Of a stretch of DNA of 64,000 bases, positions 25,881-35,033 are shown in pieces. The translations under genes and the position numbers were made by a program. Below the pieces are notes generated by a model. It saw only the letters and a list, made by a program, of their open reading frames with translations, was not told the DNA's origin and made no database searches. Within the stretch, counting starts at the first letter, position 1, and every line of letters starts with the position of its first letter. Origin of the DNA: Cohnella sp. OV330 (GTDB lineage Bacteria; Bacillota; Bacilli; Paenibacillales; Paenibacillaceae); the NCBI RefSeq assembly GCF_900112065.1, contig NZ_FOKE01000005.1, forward strand, positions 62,001 through 126,000, written 5' to 3'.

Positions 25881-25907
25881 AACCGCGAAGCAGTTCGCTT
25901 CGCGGTT
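25881..25907 (-). terminator. Terminator after anti-sigma gene (between convergent genes)
   Basis: AACCGCGAAGC-5-GCTTCGCGGTT is a perfect 11 bp stem. On the minus strand it is followed by TTAAGCGTTTTGCG. On the plus strand there is no T run, so it mainly serves the minus-strand genes. Confidence 0.75.
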
Positions 25908-25941
25908 CTCGCAATGGAGTGTTCGGGTTTGAGGTCCAACC

Positions 25942-26679
25942 TTACGGCTTCGCCGACTCGGCGATCTTCATCGCTTCTTCGGACGTAATGTGACCGACGA
26001 TGCCGTATTGGATGCCGTCCTCCATCCAGTACAATTCGGTCAGCTCGGGCTGTGCGAATACGAAGCCGTCATTACCGTTGACTTGCGTCGCCGTAAACAT
26101 TTCCGCCGGGAATACGGCAGCCATGCGGCTCGCGGTGAACGTGATCGACTTGTCGCCCGATGCGGAGGCATAGGAGAAAATCACGTCCCGAAGCGGTTCT
26201 CCTGCCATCCCCGCCCCTTGAATATCTGTGAGCGTGAAACCTGCCGGTACGGCCTCCGGAGCAAGCATACGCGCGCCGAACGAAGCTTTTGCTTCTTCGG
26301 CGGTGGCGTAGGACGTCGACACGAGCTGGGACAGCTCGGAGCCGGCAGCGCCTGCATGTCCGGCATTCCCTGCATTTCCGGAATTCCCTGCATTGCCCGC
26401 GTCGAACGAAGGCGAGGCTCCGATCGGGCTCTGCGCTGGCGCCGGCGCGGATGTATGCTGGAGCGTCGGCAACCCTACCGTCAGAAATACCGCCAAAGCC
26501 GCTGCAGCCACGCCTGCCGCCCATACATTCCTAGAGACGCTTCTGCGACCCGCATGCGCAGAAGCTGCCTTCTGCCGAATGCTTTGTTTGATCCTGTCCG
26601 TCAATTCCAAGTCGGAAAAGAGCACTTCGTCGGCCTCCTTGGCCAAATGCATTCGCAATTCACGATCCATATCCGCCAT
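25942..26679 (-). CDS. Anti-sigma factor-like membrane protein with DUF4367-type domain
   Basis: 245 residues. A cytoplasmic N-terminus of about 48 residues is followed by one membrane helix (VWAAGVAAAALAVFLTVGLP). Then comes an extracellular linker of Pro/Ala/Ser and a Gly-Asn-Ala repeat (GNAGNSGNAGNAGHAG), and a C-terminal domain of about 110 residues that resembles DUF4367. The gene overlaps the ECF sigma gene by 20 bases, and GGAGGA precedes its ATG. This is the standard layout of a membrane anti-sigma factor that holds the sigma factor until an envelope signal releases it. There is no clear zinc-type HxxxCxxC motif, so sigma binding is inferred from gene order. Confidence 0.8.
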   Translation of the reverse strand: MADMDRELRMHLAKEADEVLFSDLELTDRIKQSIRQKAASAHAGRRSVSRNVWAAGVAAAALAVFLTVGLPTLQHTSAPAPAQSPIGASPSFDAGNAGNSGNAGNAGHAGAAGSELSQLVSTSYATAEEAKASFGARMLAPEAVPAGFTLTDIQGAGMAGEPLRDVIFSYASASGDKSITFTASRMAAVFPAEMFTATQVNGNDGFVFAQPELTELYWMEDGIQYGIVGHITSEEAMKIAESAKP

Positions 26680-27223
26680 GTATGGTCTCCTCCTTGTTCA
26701 TCGCCCGGGCCAGCGCCTCGCGCGCCCGATGCAGCCTGTTGCGTATCGTTCCTTCGGGAGAAGCCGTCGCTTCCGCCATCTCCTTGGTCGTGAGCTCCAG
26801 ATAGTAGTACAGGTACAACGCTTCCTGGAACGGAATCGGCAAGCGAAGCACGTGCTGCAGCACCTCGCTTTTCTCCAGCCTCTCAAGCGCCTCGTCCTCT
26901 ACGTTAAACGTTCTGCCTTGTTCCAATCTGTTCGGGTCGGTCGGCTGTTCGGTATACATCCGTACGCCCGTCTTGTCCCGGCATACATTGACGCCGATCG
27001 TCGTCAGCCAGGTCTTCACGCTGCTGTCTCCCCGGAAGGACGTCCAGCTCCGGTAAGCCCGCAGGAATACCTCCTGGCTGATATCCTCCGCAAGGTGCCG
27101 ATCCCGTGTATAAAAATAAGCGGTACGCATAACCACTGTTCCAAACGCTTCCATAAGCTGCTCAAGCGCTTCGGCGGGATCCTTCGAGAAGCTTTCTTTG
27201 GAGCTAAAGCCGGCCGGCTTCAT
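26660..27223 (-). CDS. ECF-type RNA polymerase sigma factor
   Basis: 187 residues. Region 2 is visible (DRHLAEDISQEVFLRAYRSW, with the DISQEVF -10-binding block). Region 4 is also visible (PFQEALYLYYYLELTTKEMA followed by SPEGTIRNRLHRAREALARA). A perfect GGAGGTGA ribosome binding site precedes the ATG. It is co-transcribed with the membrane anti-sigma gene that it overlaps. It is closest in style to Bacillus SigX/SigW-like envelope-stress sigmas. The promoter it recognises is not evident here. Confidence 0.95.
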   Translation of the reverse strand: MKPAGFSSKESFSKDPAEALEQLMEAFGTVVMRTAYFYTRDRHLAEDISQEVFLRAYRSWTSFRGDSSVKTWLTTIGVNVCRDKTGVRMYTEQPTDPNRLEQGRTFNVEDEALERLEKSEVLQHVLRLPIPFQEALYLYYYLELTTKEMAEATASPEGTIRNRLHRAREALARAMNKEETIHGGYGS

Positions 27224-27297
27224 GCGATCGTCACCTCCACCCTATTAGACGGCCTGAGTTTGATTTTCGCTGCATCGGACGATTGGCTTATTTCCGC

Positions 27298-27331
27298 AAA
27301 AAAACGCGCCCCCTGAATAATCAGGAGACGC
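27298..27331 (-). terminator. Rho-independent terminator after dgoD
   Basis: On the minus strand GCGTCTCCTGA-TTAT-TCAGGGGGCGC forms an 11 bp stem with two G-U pairs, followed by GTTTTTTT. It ends the gntR-dgoD operon before the sigma gene. Confidence 0.92.
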
Positions 27332-27435
27332 AGATTTTGATTCTCATGGTCTTCCCACGATTGCTTTTCTAGCCATATCTCTACCGCTAGAAGACGCAGC
27401 CGATAATCAGCATGCGCAGCAAGCTTGGTCACCTG

Positions 27436-28584
27436 TCACCATTCCGCTACGCTGCCGTCTTGATGGCGCCATATCGGATTTTTCCAGTCGTGTCCGATAT
27501 CCGCCATCTTCCGCACATGCGCCTCATCGATCTCGATACCGAGTCCGGGACCGTCCGGGATCGTGACGCAGCCATCCACGTAGTTGAACACGGACGGGTC
27601 GACGACATAGTCGAGCAAGTCATTCCCTTGATTATAGTGAATCCCCAGGCTTTGCTCTTGAATAACCGCATTATGGCAAGTCGCGTCCACTTGCAAGCAT
27701 GCTGCCAGCGCGATCGGTCCGAGCGGGCAGTGCAGCGCAAGCGCTACGTCGTAAGCTTCCGCCATGCTCGCGATCTTCTTGCACTCCGTGATGCCGCCTG
27801 CATGCGACACGTCCGGTTGAATGATATCGGCATAGCCGTCCGCGAGCAGTCTCTTGAAGTCCCACCGGGAGAACATCCGCTCGCCGGTCGCGATCGGGAT
27901 ATTCGTAGCGGCCGCGATCTCCCGAAGCGCCTCGTTGTTCTCCGGGAGCACGGGCTCTTCGAGGAACATCGGACGGAAGGCTTCCAGTTCCTTGGCCAGA
28001 ATCTTAGCCATCGGCTTGTGGACGCGACCATGGAAATCGATGCCGATTCCTAAGTACGGGCCAACGGCTCCGCGGACTGCAGCCACTCTCTTCAGCACTT
28101 CGTCGATTTTGGCGTACGAATCGATATATTGCAATTCCTCCGTCGCGTTCATCTTGACGGCGGTGAAGCCTTCGGTCTGCGCGCGCAGCGCGGCTTGCCC
28201 GACCTCGGAGGGACGATCTCCGCCGATCCAGGAATACACCTTGATTTTCTGGCGGCAGGCTCCGCCCATCAATTGGTAGATCGGGGCTTGGTGGTATTTT
28301 CCCTTGATGTCCCACAGCGCTTGATCGATTCCCGCGATCGCGCTCATCAGCACCGGGCCGCCACGATAGAATCCGCCCCTGTACATCGCCTGCCAATGAT
28401 CTTCGATCGCGAGCGGATCCTTGCCGATCAGGTACCCGCGCAATTCTTCGACCGCGGCTCGCACCGCGCGGGCTCTGCCCTCTACGATCGGCTCTCCCCA
28501 GCCCGTTATTCCTTCATCCGTATCGATCTTCAGGAACAACCATCTCGGCGGCACGATAAATAATTCCATCCCCGTGATCTTCAT
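27436..28584 (-). CDS. dgoD: D-galactonate dehydratase
   Basis: 382 residues, the same length as E. coli DgoD and closely similar from memory throughout ([40 protein letters not shown], ending [11 protein letters not shown]). It belongs to the enolase superfamily. The metal ligands known for DgoD are in place by count: Asp183, Glu209 and Glu235, with His185 and His285 as the acid/base residues. It converts D-galactonate to 2-keto-3-deoxygalactonate. GAAGGGAAG precedes the ATG. It overlaps the GntR regulator gene by 4 bases. The kinase and aldolase of the De Ley-Doudoroff pathway are not in this window. Confidence 0.95.
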   Translation of the reverse strand: MKITGMELFIVPPRWLFLKIDTDEGITGWGEPIVEGRARAVRAAVEELRGYLIGKDPLAIEDHWQAMYRGGFYRGGPVLMSAIAGIDQALWDIKGKYHQAPIYQLMGGACRQKIKVYSWIGGDRPSEVGQAALRAQTEGFTAVKMNATEELQYIDSYAKIDEVLKRVAAVRGAVGPYLGIGIDFHGRVHKPMAKILAKELEAFRPMFLEEPVLPENNEALREIAAATNIPIATGERMFSRWDFKRLLADGYADIIQPDVSHAGGITECKKIASMAEAYDVALALHCPLGPIALAACLQVDATCHNAVIQEQSLGIHYNQGNDLLDYVVDPSVFNYVDGCVTIPDGPGLGIEIDEAHVRKMADIGHDWKNPIWRHQDGSVAEW

Positions 28585-29261
28585 AAGCAGCTTCCCTTCG
28601 CTTGGATGGCATTGATCATGTCTTGAATATGAGCCTTCATGAGCGCTCTTGCTTGTTCCAATTCCCGCTCCTGTATCGCAATCGCGATCAGTCGATGATA
28701 GCTGGCAGCCTTCTCCCTCATAAGCGGCAGTTTGTCCGTCTCTCTCCTTCCCTGCGCCGACAAATCCGCCACGACGGACAGCATTTGGGCAAGCAGCGGG
28801 TTGCCTGCGCCTTCAGCGATTTCCTGGTGATATCGGACATCCGTCTGGAAGTGCTCCTCGCCCCGCTTCATCTGCGCCTCCATCAAATCCGACAACTCAC
28901 GGATAGACTTGGCCTGGGCCGCAGACGCCCGCAGCGCGCAGTAAGCCGCCAGCTCCGGTTCGATCGCAAGGCGCGCTTCCAGCAGTTCAAGCAGCGAACG
29001 AATCTCCATGCCTTTGATCGGAGCCATCGGATCTTCAAGAAGCCCTGGATCGTTGCGGACGAAAATGCCTCTGCCATGCTCGATACTGACGACTCTCCGG
29101 CTCTCGAGCAGACGCAGCGCTTCCCTTACTGCAGTCAGACTGAGACCGTACCGCGACGCCAATTCCTGCATCGTCGGCAGGCGTTCTCCGGGCTTCCACT
29201 CCCCTGAGCGGATTTGTGCTTGTAATTGCGCTATGATTTCTTCATGAGCCAGCTTCTTCAT
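28581..29261 (-). CDS. GntR-family regulator (FadR subfamily), probable galactonate regulator
   Basis: About 226 residues. The N-terminal winged helix reads [20 protein letters not shown] and [20 protein letters not shown]. The C-terminal all-helical FCD domain is typical of FadR-type regulators of sugar acids. It is the first gene of the operon with dgoD, so it probably plays the part of DgoR, a repressor released by galactonate; this is inferred from position. The ATG at 29261 with GGGTGA five bases upstream is chosen over a GTG nine bases earlier. Confidence 0.9.
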   Translation of the reverse strand: MKKLAHEEIIAQLQAQIRSGEWKPGERLPTMQELASRYGLSLTAVREALRLLESRRVVSIEHGRGIFVRNDPGLLEDPMAPIKGMEIRSLLELLEARLAIEPELAAYCALRASAAQAKSIRELSDLMEAQMKRGEEHFQTDVRYHQEIAEGAGNPLLAQMLSVVADLSAQGRRETDKLPLMREKAASYHRLIAIAIQERELEQARALMKAHIQDMINAIQAKGSCL

Positions 29262-29291
29262 CAGCGTCACCCGCGCTTCGCTATAACTATT

Positions 29292-29341
29292 GATATGATC
29301 TTATACAAATAAAGATAATAACTATATTCCCGATTTGTCAA
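29292..29341 (-). promoter_or_regulatory. Promoter of the gntR-dgoD operon with possible operator
   Basis: Minus-strand TTGACA (29336-29341), 17 bp, TTATCT (29313-29318). Directly downstream lies an imperfect inverted repeat around GATC (plus-strand TTGATATGATCTTATACAA, 29290s-29308), a candidate site for the GntR protein. The opposite gene has a TATAAT at 29393-29398. Confidence 0.55.
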
Positions 29342-29456
29342 CGTTTTCAATTCAGCTCATTTTTACGTTGTTCAATTGATCCTCGCAGCGGCTATAATCG
29401 AGTTAATAGCTTGATGAATCCCTGCCGACTGGCGGACATAGGAGGCTCACAAACGT

Positions 29457-30440
29457 ATGAGCATGCGTAAACGCCCGATCCCCGGCCTCGATCAACCTTG
29501 TTCGGTCATCGTCCTGGGCGGCGTTCATCTCGGGACCCGATTGGACGAGAGTGATTCCATGCGGCTCCTGGATCTTTATGCGGACGCGGGAGGCAACATG
29601 GTCGATACGGCCGAAGTATACGGCAACTGGGTTCCGGGCAAGACGAACGCGAGCGAGATCGTAATCGGCAAATGGATGAAGTCGCGCGGCAACCGGGATC
29701 GCATGATCGTGACGACGAAGGGCGGGCATCCGGACCTGGGATCGATGAATGTCTCCAGGCTTCATTCGGCCGACATCAGAGCCGACGCCGAAGGCAGTCT
29801 GCGCCGGCTGCAGGCGGACGTGATCGACCTGTACTGGCTGCACCGGGACGACCGGACCATCCCTGTCTCCGAGCTGCTCGGTTCGCTCGCCAGGCTCGTC
29901 GAAGACGGCATGATACGCAGCTTCGGCTGTTCCAACTGGGAGGCGGACCGGATCGCCGAGGCGAATCGCTTGGCGGCGAAGCAAGGCCTTCCGCTATTCG
30001 CCGCCAATCAGGCATGGTGGAGTCTTGCAACTCTGGATCCGGCGCACATCGGGGACCCGACCGTCGTCGTATTGGACGAGTCGATGTACCGTCTTCATGC
30101 GGGGACCGGCCTTCCGCTTTTCGCCTATTCTTCGCAAGCCAAAGGATTATTTGCAAAGATGGAAGCCGCAGCAGCGGCAGGTACGGTTTTCGAGGCGCCT
30201 CCATTGTACGATCTTCCAGCGAATGTGAGCCGATTCGAGCAAGCGCGTCGCATCGCCGCTGAACGAGGCGCGACGATCTCGCAGATCGCGCTCTCTTATA
30301 TCGTCTCGCGTCCGTTTCCCGCCTTTGCCGTCGTAGGCGCGTCCCATGCGTCTCAGCTGGCGGACAGTCTGGGCGCAGGCGCCTTGATCCTCGGCGACGA
30401 AGAGCTCGATCTGCTCGATAACGGACAGTTCGCCGAATAG
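29457..30440 (+). CDS. Aldo/keto reductase
   Basis: 327 residues, a TIM barrel of the aldo/keto reductase superfamily. The catalytic tetrad is visible: Asp50 and Tyr55 in VDTAEVYG, Lys88 in VTTKGG and His129 in LYWLHRDD. A late NADPH-binding region (AFAVVGASHASQL) is also present. These enzymes reduce sugar aldehydes or ketones with NADPH. AGGAGG lies 11 bases before the ATG and a TATAAT lies 60 bases upstream. It is divergent from gntR-dgoD. A shared role in galactose or galactonate metabolism is possible but not shown. Confidence 0.92.
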   Translation: MSMRKRPIPGLDQPCSVIVLGGVHLGTRLDESDSMRLLDLYADAGGNMVDTAEVYGNWVPGKTNASEIVIGKWMKSRGNRDRMIVTTKGGHPDLGSMNVSRLHSADIRADAEGSLRRLQADVIDLYWLHRDDRTIPVSELLGSLARLVEDGMIRSFGCSNWEADRIAEANRLAAKQGLPLFAANQAWWSLATLDPAHIGDPTVVVLDESMYRLHAGTGLPLFAYSSQAKGLFAKMEAAAAAGTVFEAPPLYDLPANVSRFEQARRIAAERGATISQIALSYIVSRPFPAFAVVGASHASQLADSLGAGALILGDEELDLLDNGQFAE

Positions 30441-30444
30441 AAAT

Positions 30445-30482
30445 AGCCTCGTCCCTTCAGGAAGGGCGAGGCTTTTCATTTT
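30445..30482 (+). terminator. Rho-independent terminator after aldo/keto reductase
   Basis: AGCCTCGTCCCTT and AAGGGCGAGGCT pair over a tiny loop, followed by TTTCATTTTC. Confidence 0.88.
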
Positions 30483-30543
30483 CTCGGACGCGGTCGCCTT
30501 ATCGCGGCAATTATTCGCCACAGATCGGCTGGCCCAAGAAAGA

Positions 30544-33500
30544 TTAACGCTTCAGCATGAGCGCGACGACCTTTGCGCTTTCCGCGCGAGTCGCCATGCC
30601 ATGCGGATCGAACTTGCCTTGCATTTTGCCGTTGACTAGACCAAGCGCCTGTGCCGCCTGCACGGCCGGCAGTGCCCATGCATCGATCGCGTCCGCGTCG
30701 GCGAACCCCGCCGCTCCGGCAGAAGAGGCTGTTTTCCCGGCGTGAAGCTCGTAAGCCTTAACGATCATCGCAGCCATCTCTTGCCGGGTGATGGGAGCGT
30801 TCGGCGCAAACCGGTCCCCGCCGCGTCCTTTAGCAATACCCGCTTCGTTCGCCGCCGTTACTTCTCCGGCGTACCAATCGTTCGCATCCACATCCTTGAA
30901 CGGCGACGTTCCCGCCGCCTTCAAACCGAGCGAGCGAACGAGCAGCGCGGCGAATTCGGCACGCGTCACTTCCCGTTCCGGAGCGAATAATGCGTCTACG
31001 CCCCCTTCTACGACGTGCTTTGCCGCTAAAGATTTAATGGCGCCATAAGCCCAATGGTTCGGGGCCACGTCTTCGAACGACCTGTCGTATTCCAATACCG
31101 CATACGCGCTGAAGTGGCTTACTTGCGCTTCCAGCGCGCCTCCCGCGAGCGTCCCGCCGACGTATTCGAGCTCCCCGTCGTCCGCGATGTAGTACATGCC
31201 GAGTAAATCCGGATTGGCAGCCTCGCCGACGTTCAACCGAAGCTTAATCGGCGTGTCGAACTGCCGCAGCGGGTTCGACTTGCCGTTTTTGTCCACAAGT
31301 GCCAGTTCGAAATCGAACGTTTGGCCGGCAGCAGTCAATCCCGCACCGCTTTTGCGCTTCGCCTCATGAAGCAAGGCCGCGGATTGCTCCGGCGAGAGCG
31401 CCGACACGCTGAGCGCGATCTGCGCGCCTTCGAGGTTGCCGCCTGCGAGCGTCTTCAGCTTCGCAAGTACTACGCCCGGAATTTCGACGGCAACGTCTTT
31501 GTACGCCACGAGGAGCGCGTTCTTCCCGTCAATCGCCGCCGCGTTCGCCGGAAGCAGTACTTGTTTCTCGCCGTTCTCGATCGAGACGGCGATCTTGCCT
31601 TCCGCATTCGCTTGCGGGTTCGTTACGATTTTTCGGTCCGGCTGCTGCGCCGGATAAGGCGGCGTCTGACCCGAGTCCGGGTTGCCCGACGTATCGGCGT
31701 TCGGCAGGTCGCCTGTCCGGACCAGTTCCCATTCGTCGAAGTCGCCGCCCGCTTCAAAAGCATCTTTCACAACGACCCCGATCTCCGCCGTGCCGCTTTG
31801 CACCTCGATGTCGGGAATCACGTTCAAGTTCCACGCGCTCCAGCCCGAGGCCGTCAAGTCCGTCTGCTTGCGTGTTCCGTCCGCAGCGGCGTACATGTAG
31901 ATTTCACCGATCGGATCGGCGTTGGCGCCGATGCGTGAATGCATCGACAACCGGTATTTGCCGTTCGGCAGGTTCGATACGGTCTGCTTGACCGTTACCG
32001 ACGCTTGATCCCAGAAATGAATCGCGTACGTTCCCGCGCTCGCCGCCTCGGGGCTTCGATTGCCGTTCTGCAGCGCCCACGCGCTCATGTCGGCGCTTTC
32101 GACGCTCGGGTTAACGACATAGTTTTTCGGGCCGACCGTTATGACCGCCTTAACCGTTGCCCCGCCTTGCAGCGAACCGACCGCTTCGTACGTTCCTGCT
32201 TTATTGTAATCGTAAGTATTCGGCGTCCAAGCGGTTACCGGGACGGTGCGGTATGCATCGTCCGCCATCAATGCCCTCGCCGTCGCCGGGAGCGGAACAT
32301 TCGTGCCTTCGCTGGTCGCGATCGTCACGTCCGGTACTTCCACGATCGCCGGTTGACGGTAGGATTCGTCGGAAGCCCGCACGAGATTGAATACCCGAAT
32401 GGACGGAAGCGCTTCGCCGAAGTAATTGAACATGCCTTGATTGGCCCAGCCGCTGCCGCCGTCTTCGGCGATCTCCTGGCTGCTGTAAGACGACGCGTAT
32501 TTCGTCGCCCAGCCGGTGTCGGCGCCCGGCAGCCAAGCCGGCTCCCAGTAGAAGATGCCGAGCCCTTTGCCGTTCGGCACTTCGGCGACGGCGGCGATGA
32601 CGTCGCGAACGGCCGACGCTTGCCCCGTTACGCTGGCGATATAGCCCCCCGCTTCTGCCAGCTCCGCGTTGAATACTTGGCCGGGCGGGCCGTTGTTCAC
32701 CGCGTCTTCGGCCGTGAACCCGTACGATGTCTCCGCGATGACGACGTCTTTATCGAACGTCGCGGACAGCGTGTTCATGACCTCTTTGATGTTGTCGAAC
32801 GTCCCATGCCAATACGGATAGAACGACAGCCCGATCACGTCGTAATCCAGATCGGCGTAGTTACCGTAGAAGCTCGTCAGCGCCTCGGCGCCGTTGTTCG
32901 GATTCGCGCGGTGGATCATGATTTTGATGCGCGTGCCGTTCTTCGCCGTTTCGACGGCGCGCACCGCGGCGATGCCCCGCTCGATATACGTTTTCGCACC
33001 GGCCGGCGTCCGGCCGAGCGGCCACAGCATGCCGTTGTTGATTTCATTGCCGATCTGCACCATATCCGGATAGGCGCCATTGTCCGCGAGCGCGTTCACC
33101 ATGTCGTAGGTATAGTCGTATACGGCTTGCTTCAGTGCCGCTTCGTCGAGACCGACCCACGCCTTCGGCATGGTCTGCGTTCCGGGATCCGCCCAGAAGT
33201 CGCTGTAGTGGAAGTCGACCAGCACCTTCAGACCGGCTGCCTTCGCCTGCTTCGCCATCTCGATGACGCTTGCCTTATCCGCGTTGCCCCCGCCGTACCC
33301 GTTGCCCTGCGGGTCCTTCGGGTCGTTCCATAGACGAAGGCGGATCCAGTTGACGCCGTTTTCTTTCAGGATCTGCATCAGCGGCTTCTCGGCGCCGTTC
33401 AGATCGTAATATTTTCGACCGGACTTTTGCATTTCCAGCACCGTGGAAATGTCGACGCCCATGATGAAATCCTTCCGCTTCCCGTTCTGAAGCTCCGGCA

Positions 33501-34776
33501 CGGGCTTCGCATAGACCGGCGCGCCGGCTAGCTGCTGCATCGTTCCGGACACGAAGATGTCCGTCTTGCCCATCAACTGGCGGCCGTCCTCCGTGTCGAG
33601 CGTGACGTGGATCGTCGTCTGACCGTTCCCGGCAGCAGTGACGAGACCGTTCGCATCCACCGTCGCGACCGCCGGATTGTCGCTGGCATACGTCACGTTC
33701 GCAACCGTGCCTTGCGGCAGCTCGAAGGCAATCTGCTGCGTCTTCGCCGGGCGCAGGTTCGCGCTCGCCGGCTTCGTCTTCAACTTCCCGACGTTCGTCG
33801 ATGGCTCGAACGTCACGTCGGCGAAGTGGCCCCAGTTCGACGCGGCCGACTTGACGGCAAACCCGATCGTCGCGATCCCGTCGTCGCCGACCTCGACGCC
33901 GTCCATGGTCAGCGTCCGGAATGTCGGCACCGACGCCCCGTTTTGCCATCCGCTGCCGTCGTACGCGATCGGCGTCGAGAACGTCTGGCCCCCCGCGTTC
34001 GCATACATCGTCGAGCCCGTATCCGGCGCCGTTTCGCCGTAGACCTTCGCAGTCATCGTATAGATGCCCGGCTGCAGTCCGGCTACGCGATGTTCCAGAC
34101 CGAAATCGATCGCGCCATCGTCCCAATAATTCAAGCTGTAAGCCGTATCGGACAAGCTGTCCGGTTGGGCGCCGGAGAGCGTCCACGTCGCAGGGTCTCC
34201 GTTCACGGTCAGACGAGCCGACGGCACCGTCCGCGTGAAAGTGACCTCGTCGAGATAACCGTAATGCTCGCCCGTCGACTTCACGGTAAAGCCCAGCGTG
34301 GCGACGCCGTCATTCCCGACGACAACGTCTCCGAGCGTTAACGTGCTCGGGCTCCCCCAAGCACTGCCCGCATACGTGATCGGCGTCGTTTTGGTCTGGC
34401 CGCCGCTCGTCGCGAACATGACCGAACCGGCAGCCGGTTCGCCTTTGTCCCCGTATGTCTTCGCCGTCATCAAGTACGTTCCCGGCGCGAGCCCCGTCAT
34501 TTCATGCGTAATCGTGAAGTCGATGGGCTTGTTGTCCCAATAGTCGAGCCCGCCGGATGAACTGCCGTCTCCAAGCGTCGTCGGCCAAGTGCCGTTCATC
34601 GTCCATGCCGCCGTCTCGCCGTTGACGGTCAAGTTGTTCGTCGCGAGCGGTTCGTTCGTTGCGGCAGCCGACCGGCCCGAGGCGATTGTGACGTTGCATA
34701 ACGCCAAAGCCGCCGCGAGCATGATCGCGAGCGGCCTACTCCAACTTCGCTTCATGTACGCTCTCCTGTCGTTCAT
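30544..34776 (-). CDS. Secreted, S-layer-anchored GH53 endo-beta-1,4-galactanase
   Basis: About 1,410 residues. Signal peptide at 1-37. Two tandem CBM-like sandwiches follow (about 43-182 and 187-325), then a bacterial Ig-like domain (about 330-410). The GH53 catalytic domain spans about 425-797, with the acid Glu578 in IGNEINNG and the nucleophile Glu682 in VIAETSYG. After it come a second Ig-like domain (~810-880), a CBM61-like domain (~885-1025), a long beta-rich stretch and three SLH domains with TRAE/TRQE motifs. GH53 enzymes cut beta-1,4-galactan of pectin side chains; SLH domains bind the cell wall. The start at 34776 has GAGGAGGG before it; an ATG 21 bases later also has a good site. 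It is monocistronic. Galactose released here could feed the neighbouring galactonate route. Confidence 0.93.
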   Translation of the reverse strand: MNDRRAYMKRSWSRPLAIMLAAALALCNVTIASGRSAAATNEPLATNNLTVNGETAAWTMNGTWPTTLGDGSSSGGLDYWDNKPIDFTITHEMTGLAPGTYLMTAKTYGDKGEPAAGSVMFATSGGQTKTTPITYAGSAWGSPSTLTLGDVVVGNDGVATLGFTVKSTGEHYGYLDEVTFTRTVPSARLTVNGDPATWTLSGAQPDSLSDTAYSLNYWDDGAIDFGLEHRVAGLQPGIYTMTAKVYGETAPDTGSTMYANAGGQTFSTPIAYDGSGWQNGASVPTFRTLTMDGVEVGDDGIATIGFAVKSAASNWGHFADVTFEPSTNVGKLKTKPASANLRPAKTQQIAFELPQGTVANVTYASDNPAVATVDANGLVTAAGNGQTTIHVTLDTEDGRQLMGKTDIFVSGTMQQLAGAPVYAKPVPELQNGKRKDFIMGVDISTVLEMQKSGRKYYDLNGAEKPLMQILKENGVNWIRLRLWNDPKDPQGNGYGGGNADKASVIEMAKQAKAAGLKVLVDFHYSDFWADPGTQTMPKAWVGLDEAALKQAVYDYTYDMVNALADNGAYPDMVQIGNEINNGMLWPLGRTPAGAKTYIERGIAAVRAVETAKNGTRIKIMIHRANPNNGAEALTSFYGNYADLDYDVIGLSFYPYWHGTFDNIKEVMNTLSATFDKDVVIAETSYGFTAEDAVNNGPPGQVFNAELAEAGGYIASVTGQASAVRDVIAAVAEVPNGKGLGIFYWEPAWLPGADTGWATKYASSYSSQEIAEDGGSGWANQGMFNYFGEALPSIRVFNLVRASDESYRQPAIVEVPDVTIATSEGTNVPLPATARALMADDAYRTVPVTAWTPNTYDYNKAGTYEAVGSLQGGATVKAVITVGPKNYVVNPSVESADMSAWALQNGNRSPEAASAGTYAIHFWDQASVTVKQTVSNLPNGKYRLSMHSRIGANADPIGEIYMYAAADGTRKQTDLTASGWSAWNLNVIPDIEVQSGTAEIGVVVKDAFEAGGDFDEWELVRTGDLPNADTSGNPDSGQTPPYPAQQPDRKIVTNPQANAEGKIAVSIENGEKQVLLPANAAAIDGKNALLVAYKDVAVEIPGVVLAKLKTLAGGNLEGAQIALSVSALSPEQSAALLHEAKRKSGAGLTAAGQTFDFELALVDKNGKSNPLRQFDTPIKLRLNVGEAANPDLLGMYYIADDGELEYVGGTLAGGALEAQVSHFSAYAVLEYDRSFEDVAPNHWAYGAIKSLAAKHVVEGGVDALFAPEREVTRAEFAALLVRSLGLKAAGTSPFKDVDANDWYAGEVTAANEAGIAKGRGGDRFAPNAPITRQEMAAMIVKAYELHAGKTASSAGAAGFADADAIDAWALPAVQAAQALGLVNGKMQGKFDPHGMATRAESAKVVALMLKR

Positions 34777-34794
34777 GCATACCCTCCTCTTCGT

Positions 34795-34839
34795 CGTAAG
34801 CGCTACCAACATTGGAAACTCTTTCACAAACCGATTATA
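34795..34839 (-). promoter_or_regulatory. Promoter of the GH53 gene with cre-like site
   Basis: Minus-strand TATAAT at 34834-34839 with a weak -35. A palindromic cre-like core (GTAGCGCTTAC) lies downstream at 34795-34809, a position where CcpA would block elongation. Confidence 0.5.
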
Positions 34840-34932
34840 GTTCGTTATGGCAGATCGACACATTCAGGCAAGCAACTAAAACTAATACAAAATCAACGAT
34901 GATTGAAAGGGATCGCCGATCAAACCCGAACA

Positions 34933-34958
34933 ACAAAAAAAGCGACATAAAGTCGCTT
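34933..34958 (-). terminator. Rho-independent terminator of the fructan operon
   Basis: On the minus strand AAGCGAC-5-GTCGCTT is a perfect stem followed by TTTTTG. It lies downstream of the fructokinase gene. Confidence 0.93.
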
Positions 34959-35033
34959 CAATCCGAATAATCAGGCACATTCGTTCTTGTTCTGCGGCGA
35001 GAGTCAGTTATCGCTGATCCTCGATGTTCGATG

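Noticed and set aside
27220..27432. 70-codon minus-strand frame overlapping the sigma start (ATGA)
   Set aside because: It runs through the strong dgoD terminator at 27298-27331, so it would not be transcribed as a gene, and its sequence shows no domain.
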